Source of the DNA: Anaeromassilibacillus sp001305115
GTDB lineage: Bacteria > Bacillota > Clostridia > Oscillospirales > Acutalibacteraceae
DNA: 64,000 nt
Direction: 5' to 3'
Assembly (NCBI GenBank): GCA_042854365.1
Contig: AP031437.1
Span: forward strand, 2,604,001 to 2,668,000
Shown here: positions 57,031 through 64,000 of the stretch, piece after piece
How positions within the stretch are numbered: the stretch's first letter is position 1
Layout: each line of letters begins with the position of its first letter
The notes under the pieces: model-generated
Seen by the model: the letters and a program-made list of their open reading frames with translations, nothing else
Database searches by the model: none
Told to the model about the DNA's origin: nothing
Made by a program: the position numbers and the translations under genes

Positions 57031-57189
57031 TCTGATATGGAGGACCTGCTGTAAAGAGGATTGCCTCCTCAACTTCTGTTATGGGAATCTTTCTCCTTAC
57101 AGATTTTCACGGATTCGCCAAAAGTTTTTTCACCCTCATCACAAGAGGTTCTCCCCCTACTCTTTCGATTTCTGCCTGAGATAACGTTG

Positions 57190-57330
57190 TCCGGCCTATG
57201 GTTATCGTGCAATGCGGGCATTACATTCTGAAAGATCTGGTAATGTCGTATAGATACTCCTATTCCATCCCAATTCGTGCGTACTTTCGCCCGGCGATGT
57301 ATAACGTCTCGTTCCCCTACAGTGTGTCCT
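57190..57330 (-). pseudogene. Decayed copy of the GH43 gene's 3' end
   Basis: On the minus strand, bases 57330-57190 resemble the last 120 bases of the GH43 gene (57900-57769). Shared parts include CAGAATG...GCATTGCAC-TAACCAT. The residues SIYTTLPDLSECNARI compare with GVYTTLPGQNAKLHCTVTI. Frame changes and stops are present and nothing upstream continues the gene, so this is a fragment of an old duplicate. Confidence 0.6.
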
Positions 57331-57715
57331 TTGGAAATTTTCTACTGTTGGCCGCCAGGCATGTAGCGCCTGCATATCTACGTCTTTCTCTGCGCTAATG
57401 TTTTGCTGTTGACCGTCCAACTTTTGCCAAATACGGACGGATGTCTTTCCCGAGTTATACAGTATTAAGTCAACCACCCGGACTCATAACGTCTTTCTCA
57501 TCTAAGGTGTTTCCTTCGGAAGTTTCCTACTATTAAAGCCGCAAAACCCCCGCTCCGGGAAACCGGAGCGGGGATTCTGCTTTTTGCGAAAGGGGCTCCC
57601 CTTCGCTCAATTTACTAAGATGTCCGCCAAGGATGGCTGGGCCATGCTCCTGTGGACGCACAGCGTCTTCCGCGCCTGCGGCGTCTCCTACGCAAACTTT
57701 CTGCTATCGGCTGCC
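57304..57715. repeat. Three imperfect 53-base repeats about 180 bases apart
   Basis: Segments 57304-57356, 57489-57542 and 57663-57715 align: each begins (A/G)CGTCT, then a pyrimidine-rich part, GTGT or GCGT, CCT, and then a TTTCTACT- or TTTCTGCT-like block before GCCGCC, GCCGC or CTGCC. The spacing of 174-185 bases suggests an old tandem duplication next to the GH43 gene. Confidence 0.55.
57543..57573 (-). terminator. Terminator downstream of the GH43 gene
   Basis: Minus strand: CCCCGCTCCGG pairs with CCGGAGCGGGG around TTTC, then TTTTG. It lies about 195 bases after the GH43 stop; the bases between hold only one of the 53-base repeats. Confidence 0.8.
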
Positions 57716-57768
57716 GGGTGCTTGATCGAATATGTACACGTTTATACCTTATACAAATTGCCCGGCGT

Positions 57769-60700
57769 TCAGCCAATGGTTACCGTGCAATGCAGTTTCG
57801 CATTCTGGCCCGGCAGGGTAGTGTAAACGCCTGTGCTCTGGCCCGGTGTGCCAACTGCATAAACTCTGTAGTAGTAGTCATTGCCGATCTGGGACACAAA
57901 CTGCGTCTTCAGAACGCTTCCGTTGCCCACTGTGAAGCTCGGCGCCAGTCCGTTTCCATTGACCACAGTCATCTTGAAGGTGTACATGCTTCCTCTGTTC
58001 AGCGTGATGGCATTTGCCGCATCGCTGCGCACGCTTGCCACTGCACTCTGGCTTGCGGAAACTACACCCGCTGCTCCATATGTGTTGCTTACATTTCTCG
58101 ATGTGGAGCCGCTCTTCTTCGCTGTCGCCGTCTTTGTCTCCAGGTTCTGGATGCTTGCTTCCAGTGCTTCTACGGCACTCTTGACCTCTTCTTCGGTCGC
58201 TGCTTCATTGTTCAACACAACCTTTGCGTTGCTCAATGCCTTCTGCATCGCTGCCACGCTCTTTGCTGTGTATTTGCTGGTGTTCACTGCCTCTGCTTTT
58301 CCAATCAGGTCTTTCAAAGCGTCCTTGTTCGGGATCATACGCAGTGCTGTAATCGCATTGAGCAGTTCTTCGGCCTTCTCGTCCACTGCCTCCTGGGTTG
58401 CATTGTCATTTTCCAACAGAGTTTCTGCATCGCCCAGGATGGTTTTAAAAGTAGCCCATGTTTCATCCTGGATGTACTTCGAAGCATTCTCTACTATTTT
58501 CTTGCCTTCTGCTACCAAAGCTTCCAGATCCGTCCTATCTGCACGGAAGACCAGGTTGTCAAGCGCTTCATACAGTGCTTCTGCCGCTGCCTGAATGTCT
58601 GCTTCCAGTACTTCCTCGTCGTCCATCAGGTCCTCTGCCGCCTTGTAGGCGTCGTCCAGCGCCTGTACGCTCTCCGGCGTGAAGTTCTCTCGATTGATGC
58701 TCTCTGCAATCTCCATCGGGATTTCCAGCTGGCTCTTGTCGCCCGCTGTAAAGCTCAGATACTGCAATGCCTCGATCAGCTCAAACATCGCGTTGTTGAT
58801 CTCGTCCTGGCTTGCGGTCTTCTTTTCTTCGATCGCTTTCGCTGCCTGCAACGCTTCCTTGTACTTCTTCTGTACCGACGGGACTGCCGCCTCTACCTGC
58901 GCTTTCACGTCCTCGCTCTCTGCGATTGTGATCACTTCGCGCAGATTTTCCTTATCCACGATCGTGAAGCCCAGTTCAATCGTGGTGTCTGCATTCGGCA
59001 TTGCCAGGCTGTATACATACTCATTGACATCAAACGCCTCTACCGGCTCGCCATTGACTGTCACGCCTGCGATCTCTCTTCCTTCGACTCTCGGCTCAAA
59101 AGTCAGGTCGAGATTCGTGTTTGCCATTACGACGTCTTTATATGCACCGATCAGGTTTGCAATCGTCTGCTCTTCCCCATCGATCGACAGCTTCACCGTT
59201 GTCGGGTAGCTTACCGTCAGCATGTGTTCCGCTGGTTCTTCTTCAACTTCGCCAGTCACAGCAATCCAACTTAAAACCGGATCCGGATTGTTCGAATTCT
59301 GTCTCTGTACACTGATGGTGACATCGGCGTCATTTTCTACCGTAAACGGGAACAAATAGGCTTTTTCTCCGGAATTGGTAAACTGGCCGATGGTCGTTTC
59401 AATCTTCTGACCATCTTCCCCCTCATAGGAGACAACAATTTTCATCGGGCGGGATGTGCTCCACCACTCCTGGAAGCCAGCGGAAAGTTGATACTCGCCA
59501 GCCTTTAACGGCAGCTTATAATCAATATTCTTTCCGCTCTTTGCCCAGAAACCGCTCGTATATGCATCGAGACTTGTAGGATTCTTCGGCGCAATATCCT
59601 CATCCGTTCCGGTGTAGCCCCAGCTTCCTTCCATATAAGCCTGATCGTAGGCCTCTGTATTGACCAGATTCGGGGCCATTTCCTTAATTACGTCATATAG
59701 CTCGGAACCGCTAGATGCACCGCTGTCAATAAAATACAGCAAGTTGTCGGGAATGTCTACTACATTAGCGGTCACTGTCAAATCGTCCAATCCTTCCAGT
59801 GTACCGACTACATCTCTTTCTGCACCGGGAATCAGCGTGCTGAAGTCCCATGTGACGTTGACATCTTTCGTCTCCCAATGATCGTTCTCACGAATGCTGA
59901 CATTTACCTTTTCGGGTAGGTTTTCAACGCCGTAGTAAACATCGTCCATTTCTGTGTTCAGCTTGATATTGTTGATGGAATCAAATACGCTCAGATCCCA
60001 ATCATTGTATTCTTCGAGGCTGATATTTCCTCTGGCGTCGATCTGTACCGGCAGCCAAACGTAGCGGGAATCTGCAAGGGCTTCTGCACTAAAGTCCTGC
60101 GTTTTACCATAGCCCCAACGGTCGCCCATATAGATGAACTTGCCGTTCTCCGGGTCTACCGGAATCACATTGGTGCTCTGGGTCCAGAAGGTTTTTCCAT
60201 CGGTATCTCCGATACACGGATCGCCCATATCCGTCCACTCGCCCAGGATCTCATCCGCCTTCCAATAACGGGCCGGGTTCGGGCTCCAACCGGTTGCTCC
60301 GGAGGTAATCATATAGTAGGTTCCGTCATACTTGAACAGCGCAGGCGCCTCACGCTGGCCGCCTGGGAATAGACGGACAAAGTCCACGCCATTTTTGGCG
60401 AGGCCGACTGGCTCCTGCGGAACATCGAGATCCGTGTATTCGTCGTTCAAACGGGAGATAAACATCGTGCGGTTCTCTTCGCTGGAATAGATGATGTAAG
60501 CCGTGCCGTCATCGTCAATAAACAAATTCATGTCGCGGGCAAAACCGCGGTTCTGCGGCTCCTCATACCAATCGAGTACGCCGTTGTCCTCTAAGTACTC
60601 TTCATCTGTCAGCTGGTGCAGGCGGGAACGGCGGATAAAGGTAAACGGTCCATTCGGCGTATCACTGATCGCCATACCTGCGGCAGCAGCAGCATAGCTA

Positions 60701-62034
60701 CTATCGGATTCTTCGGTAGGTCCGTCCGCATGGAACCAGATGATATACTTCTTGGTTTCCTCATTGTAGATCATCTTCGGACGTTCAATGATGGCATTGG
60801 TCTTGTTGATACAGAGGTAGACATAGTCCTTCTCTTCCTCTGTCAGATCGCCGTACAGAGCGGTGAAATAAGGATCGGTGTCCAGCGCCTCGCGGCTCGG
60901 GACAGAACGCATCACATAGCCTTCAAAAGTCCAGTTGTACAGGTCGTCCGAAGAATAGGCGCTAATGCCGTTGCTGTGGCTTCCAGTCGTCTTATCTTCG
61001 CCGACCCACCACCATTTTTCCGTTCCATCCGGCATGGGCAGCTTCTGCACCTGGCCGCCATGCGCCTGAATCGGCTTGCCGTTGGTGTCCTTCCATACAT
61101 CGCCATTGACGCCAGAGAAGGAATCATAGGTTTCAAGGGAGCGCAGGTCGGAATATACCGTATCCAAATGCTCACATGTTTCCTTTACTTTCGAAGGGCT
61201 CAGCTGATCCTGCTCCGCCAGCTCTTTGGCAGAAGCAAGGGCGGCATTCAGCGCTGTAAGATTGTCTTCTTTGTTTTCTTCGCCCACATAGAGCTCTCCC
61301 AGAGGCTCTTCTGCATAGACAACGCCTGCGGCTTGGTCAGCAGTCACTTTCTCTTCGATTTCCGCAATTTTATCCGTCAAGGTCGTCTTATCGTACGTCT
61401 GGCCGCGTTTGACCAGAATGTAACTGAGAATCGGGTCGCCATTTTGATCTGCGCGTTGTGAATTGTGAATAAACACATTCAGCTCGCCATCTTCTACGAT
61501 GACCTCAGACTTGCTCTCAAAGGTGGCATTGCTTGCAGCTCCACCCGGCACGCTGGCCTGACTGGTGGTACGAACTCCTTCCAGATCAATGTCAACCTTT
61601 CTCGCGCTCCACCAACCAGGGATCTTGATTCCGACGGTCACTTCATAGCTACCATCTTCTACAGCAAAATTGTAACGGAATCCACTGGTTTCCGAGTCAT
61701 AATCGATACCATCTCTGGTATACCAATAGGTATCGGTCTTGACCACACTGTCCGCATTACCGCCGCGAACCATGTCGTCATCTTGGACATACCCCCAGGT
61801 ATATCCGGTTTCGGCATCCTCCCCATAGGGCTGGTCTGTCACAGACTGATACTCGCCCATGGCATCTCCAGACGCCACTTCCTTCGTTTTGGTCGCGGCG
61901 CAGTTGACGAAGTAGAGTAAGTCTCCGGGGGCTCCATCCTTCGTTGCGGCCAGTGCCGGTGCTGCCATAAATGTTTGCAACAGCAGGCACAGGCAGAGCA
62001 TTAAAGAAAGCCCTCTGCGTTTGGTTTTCTTCAT
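57769..62034 (-). CDS. Secreted GH43-type glycoside hydrolase with CBM-like, Ig-like and FIVAR domains
   Basis: A 1421-residue exported enzyme. In order: a signal peptide (1-29), a carbohydrate-binding-like beta domain (about 40-215), a helical linker, and a five-blade GH43 domain (about 309-690). Then come an Ig-like domain with NNIKLNTEMDDVYYG (about 695-770), a second binding-like domain (to 945), four FIVAR helical repeats (about 1050-1340) and a C-terminal beta domain ending CTVTIG. DTNGKPIQAHGG and REAPALFKYDGTYYMI resemble GH43_24 exo-beta-1,3-galactanases, where the Glu of EAPAL is the acid. No sortase motif was seen. It probably trims arabinogalactan-like glycans; a sugar-binding protein gene follows on the upstream side. 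Confidence 0.9.
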   Translation of the reverse strand: MKKTKRRGLSLMLCLCLLLQTFMAAPALAATKDGAPGDLLYFVNCAATKTKEVASGDAMGEYQSVTDQPYGEDAETGYTWGYVQDDDMVRGGNADSVVKTDTYWYTRDGIDYDSETSGFRYNFAVEDGSYEVTVGIKIPGWWSARKVDIDLEGVRTTSQASVPGGAASNATFESKSEVIVEDGELNVFIHNSQRADQNGDPILSYILVKRGQTYDKTTLTDKIAEIEEKVTADQAAGVVYAEEPLGELYVGEENKEDNLTALNAALASAKELAEQDQLSPSKVKETCEHLDTVYSDLRSLETYDSFSGVNGDVWKDTNGKPIQAHGGQVQKLPMPDGTEKWWWVGEDKTTGSHSNGISAYSSDDLYNWTFEGYVMRSVPSREALDTDPYFTALYGDLTEEEKDYVYLCINKTNAIIERPKMIYNEETKKYIIWFHADGPTEESDSSYAAAAAGMAISDTPNGPFTFIRRSRLHQLTDEEYLEDNGVLDWYEEPQNRGFARDMNLFIDDDGTAYIIYSSEENRTMFISRLNDEYTDLDVPQEPVGLAKNGVDFVRLFPGGQREAPALFKYDGTYYMITSGATGWSPNPARYWKADEILGEWTDMGDPCIGDTDGKTFWTQSTNVIPVDPENGKFIYMGDRWGYGKTQDFSAEALADSRYVWLPVQIDARGNISLEEYNDWDLSVFDSINNIKLNTEMDDVYYGVENLPEKVNVSIRENDHWETKDVNVTWDFSTLIPGAERDVVGTLEGLDDLTVTANVVDIPDNLLYFIDSGASSGSELYDVIKEMAPNLVNTEAYDQAYMEGSWGYTGTDEDIAPKNPTSLDAYTSGFWAKSGKNIDYKLPLKAGEYQLSAGFQEWWSTSRPMKIVVSYEGEDGQKIETTIGQFTNSGEKAYLFPFTVENDADVTISVQRQNSNNPDPVLSWIAVTGEVEEEPAEHMLTVSYPTTVKLSIDGEEQTIANLIGAYKDVVMANTNLDLTFEPRVEGREIAGVTVNGEPVEAFDVNEYVYSLAMPNADTTIELGFTIVDKENLREVITIAESEDVKAQVEAAVPSVQKKYKEALQAAKAIEEKKTASQDEINNAMFELIEALQYLSFTAGDKSQLEIPMEIAESINRENFTPESVQALDDAYKAAEDLMDDEEVLEADIQAAAEALYEALDNLVFRADRTDLEALVAEGKKIVENASKYIQDETWATFKTILGDAETLLENDNATQEAVDEKAEELLNAITALRMIPNKDALKDLIGKAEAVNTSKYTAKSVAAMQKALSNAKVVLNNEAATEEEVKSAVEALEASIQNLETKTATAKKSGSTSRNVSNTYGAAGVVSASQSAVASVRSDAANAITLNRGSMYTFKMTVVNGNGLAPSFTVGNGSVLKTQFVSQIGNDYYYRVYAVGTPGQSTGVYTTLPGQNAKLHCTVTIG

Positions 62035-62121
62035 GGTTTACGTTTCTCCTTCCTATAATCTCTCTTCTATCCTGGCTTTTCGCCTTCTACAGACCGCTTT
62101 GTAAGCGGTTGTATCCAAAAG

Positions 62122-63444
62122 TTATGAGTGGAGAACCGATGCACGCGCTTGTGTCTGCGCGTTTTTCAGCGTCTCATCCATATCTGCCCCCTGCATGATG
62201 GATTGCAGGCTCTGGGCGATGATGTCCTCCATCGTATAGGTATACAAACCATAGTTCACAGGAGGCGTTTGCTCCGCCCATGTAGCAAAGTCCTCGTAAA
62301 TACGCTGGCCACCAAAAAAGGCATTTGGTTCTCCGCAATGCTTTAAGTCCTTTGCTGATTTCATCGTGCTTACCAGACTGATTTCCTTCACAAGGTCGTC
62401 AATCAGCTGTTCATTGGAAGCAAATGTTTTTCCCAAAAAGTCCACTGCCAAATCCGCGCCAGGAACCTTATCAATGACATACCAGCTTCCACCGCCGATG
62501 CTCGAAGCATTGATCGACTGTGGAATATCATCCAGCCGCGGGATTGGCGCCACTGCCCATTTTCCACTCTGTTCCTCCGCCTTGACAATGTTGGACATTG
62601 CCCAACAGCCGGTGGGAACGCTGGCTACTTCTCCCTCCTGAAACGCCTTTACAAATGGGTCCCAACCGGAAACCTGTAGCGCAATGCCTGCGTTGACCAT
62701 CCGTTCGTAAGTGGACAACGCCGCTTTGAGTACCTCATTTTCAGCGATGTCAACGGTTTCTCCATCTTCTTTCATATACCAAGCGCCCGCGGACTGCATC
62801 ATGATTCGGATCTGTCCCAAGTCGCTGGGATCGAGCGTCAGCATATATTTTCCGGTAGCCTCTTTGACGTCTTTTCCAATTTCTATGTATTCATTCCAAG
62901 TCAGATTCTGCATGTCCTGCTCGGTATATCCCGCTTCCCGCAGATAATCCCTGCGATAAAACAAGGCGGCTGCACCACTGTCGAACGGCACTCCGTAGAT
63001 CTTTCCTTCCTCCGTCATGACACGGAGTTTATACTCCATAAATCTGTCGGGATCTACAATGGAGGAAAGGTCCCGAAGCTCGCCCGGATACGATTTCAAA
63101 AAATTCTGAATACGGTAATCCTCAATCAAAACAATGTTGGGAAGCCCTTCATAATTAGACGAAGAAAATGCCGTATTGAGCTTTGTGATAATATCCGTTT
63201 GCGCCATGCTGACTACATTGACCTGAATTTCCGGGTTGATATTCGCATAATACGCCTTGGCCAAGTTGGCCGCTTTTACATTGAAGGTGTCGTCCCATGC
63301 CCATATGGTCAGAACATTGTCACTTGTTTCTACGGTTGCCTGTGTATGCGGCTGCTCTTCGGTTTGATTCGAGCAAGCGGTTAGCCCCCATAACAAACAA
63401 ATACTCAACAGCAGGGCCAACACCCGAAGACTACGCACGCCCAT
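62122..63444 (-). CDS. Sugar ABC transporter substrate-binding lipoprotein
   Basis: A 440-residue lipoprotein (LALLLSICLLWGLTACSN; lipobox Cys near residue 24) of solute-binding family 1. LTIWAWDDTFNVKAANLAKAYY starts the first lobe, KIYGVPFDSGAAALFYRRDYLREAGY is the usual hinge part, and VPTGCWAMSNIVKAEEQSGKWAVAPIP follows in the second. These proteins bind oligosaccharides for carbohydrate ABC importers. No permease genes lie within the window on this side. It stands 87 bases upstream of the GH43 gene on the same strand, so it may take up the released sugars. Confidence 0.92.
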   Translation of the reverse strand: MGVRSLRVLALLLSICLLWGLTACSNQTEEQPHTQATVETSDNVLTIWAWDDTFNVKAANLAKAYYANINPEIQVNVVSMAQTDIITKLNTAFSSSNYEGLPNIVLIEDYRIQNFLKSYPGELRDLSSIVDPDRFMEYKLRVMTEEGKIYGVPFDSGAAALFYRRDYLREAGYTEQDMQNLTWNEYIEIGKDVKEATGKYMLTLDPSDLGQIRIMMQSAGAWYMKEDGETVDIAENEVLKAALSTYERMVNAGIALQVSGWDPFVKAFQEGEVASVPTGCWAMSNIVKAEEQSGKWAVAPIPRLDDIPQSINASSIGGGSWYVIDKVPGADLAVDFLGKTFASNEQLIDDLVKEISLVSTMKSAKDLKHCGEPNAFFGGQRIYEDFATWAEQTPPVNYGLYTYTMEDIIAQSLQSIMQGADMDETLKNAQTQARASVLHS

Positions 63445-63647
63445 CCCTCCTAAGTCGATTTCACCTGCATCTTACGATGCTCATTTGGGTCCGTGCAGTT
63501 TTAAGTGAATTTTTCTCTCCTGTCCACTTTATTTTACTAAAAACGCAGGCCAAAGTATTAGCAATTTCTTTCTCTCATTTTGTACTTTTTTTGGATGTTT
63601 TTTCACCGATAATGGTACTTTTTTTATAAATTGGTAGGATTTTTAGG

Positions 63648-64000
63648 TCAATCCATCCTTTGTATGGGAATGGTCACAGTGACCGCGGTTCCTTTCCCTG
63701 GCGCGCTGGAAATGGTAACTCCATACGGCGCCCCGTAAAGAAGTTTGATTCGGTCGTCCACGTTATTGATGCCAATTCCGGTAAAATGATCTGCTTTTCC
63801 CCCTTTGGAAAGGGTACGTCCCACTTCTTCCTTCTTCATTCCAGAACCGTTATCAATGATTTCACTCACCAGATCATTTCCCCTGCGCCGAATGCAGACA
63901 AAAATACTTCCCTCCTCAGCCCCGCTGAAAGCATGGAAAAAAGCATTTTCGACAAACGGCTGTAGGGTCAATTTCGGCATCAAACAATCCTGGCAATCTT
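63648..64000 (-). CDS. YesM-type sensor histidine kinase, C-terminal part (5' end outside window)
   Basis: The frame is open to the window edge. The visible 117 residues are the ATP-binding domain of a HisKA_7/LytS-type kinase: CLMPKLTLQPFVENAFFHAF contains the N box, EIIDNGSGM the G1 box, and GIGINNVDDRIKLLYG the G2 region, ending with GKGTAVTVTIPI. The phosphorylated His and sensor domain lie outside. Such kinases commonly sit beside glycan-binding proteins and glycosidases and sense sugars, which fits the genes to the left. The response regulator is not in view. Confidence 0.88.
   Translation of the reverse strand, partial: DCQDCLMPKLTLQPFVENAFFHAFSGAEEGSIFVCIRRRGNDLVSEIIDNGSGMKKEEVGRTLSKGGKADHFTGIGINNVDDRIKLLYGAPYGVTISSAPGKGTAVTVTIPIQRMD

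Noticed and set aside
57652..59274. A 540-codon plus-strand frame opposite the GH43 gene
   Set aside because: It is antisense to a well-supported secreted enzyme, very rich in Cys, His and Arg, has no ribosome site, and matches no domain. It is a frame shadow of the biased codon use of the gene.
60616..61461. A 281-codon plus-strand frame inside the GH43 region
   Set aside because: Antisense to the GH43 catalytic domain, without ribosome site or recognisable motif.

Overview
The window looks like a chromosome segment of a spore-forming, probably anaerobic Clostridia member, most like the Oscillospiraceae/Ruminococcaceae. The clues are SpoIIID, a SpoIIQ-like M23 peptidase, a DUF4317 protein, EpsG-type membrane proteins, strong AGGAGG ribosome sites and moderate GC. 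This is inference from gene content and was not checked against a database. No transposase, integrase or cas gene was recognised. Several genes are visibly decayed.

Layout. 1-1.9 kb: end of an alpha/beta hydrolase, a flavin reductase, a small unknown protein and a flavodoxin lipoprotein. 1.9-2.6 kb: ruins of a secreted CBM32 plus MGH1/GH63-type glycosidase. 3.1-4.7 kb: a pyridoxamine-phosphate-oxidase-like protein and a DUF1848 protein. 5.0-6.2 kb: a FucO-like iron alcohol dehydrogenase broken by a stop codon and two insertions. 6.3-10.1 kb: TPP riboswitch followed by thiS-thiF-thiG-thiH-thiE. 10.4-12.2 kb: malic enzyme and a HAD phosphatase. 12.4-13.8 kb: a lipoprotein and a dead C39-like peptidase. 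14.0-16.4 kb: a polar amino-acid ABC importer. 16.6-27.0 kb, mostly minus strand: a surface-polysaccharide locus (ABC exporter pair, tandem-GT8 and GT4 glycosyltransferases, two EpsG paralogues, a lipid-carrier sugar transferase). Plus-strand spoIIID and a ZIP metal transporter with a Fur-like box interrupt it. 27.1-32.6 kb: USP-like protein, SpoIIQ-like M23 protein, lexA, cyclase, MTA/SAH nucleosidase and a secreted amidase. 33.1-34.2 kb: a conjugative-element HTH relic and unexplained DNA. 34.2-40.2 kb: a complete rRNA operon on the minus strand, 16S-Ala-Ile-23S-Lys-Glu-5S-Asn, with its promoter. 40.4-47.4 kb: hydrolase, DUF4317, NhaC antiporter, macro-domain protein, a frameshifted SEC-C/DUF5677 gene, tRNA-Thr/tRNA-Tyr and a HAD phosphatase. 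47.8-49.3 kb: MerR regulator and YjdF with a probable yjdF riboswitch. 49.3-49.7 kb: a six-repeat degenerate type I-C-like CRISPR array without cas genes. 49.8-53.4 kb: alkylation repair pair (AlkD, Ogt) and an AraC-EamA-DUF2000 operon. 53.6-56.9 kb: cobalamin riboswitch and a BtuFCD-type importer. 57.2-64 kb: a 1421-residue GH43-type secreted glycosidase with decayed duplicate pieces beyond its 3' end, a sugar-binding lipoprotein, and the end of a YesM-type histidine kinase.

How the genes work together. RNA elements carry much of the visible control: TPP for thiazole synthesis, cobalamin for corrinoid uptake, and yjdF for the YjdF gene. The GH43 enzyme, sugar-binding protein and YesM kinase form a typical glycan-use cluster. 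The minus-strand 16.6-27 kb genes together could build, polymerise and export a surface glycan.

The most unusual items are the orphan decaying CRISPR array, the AT-slippage frameshift exactly inside a SEC-C motif, the tRNA pair between 23S and 5S, and the run of decayed secreted-enzyme genes. No clearly new multi-gene system is evident.
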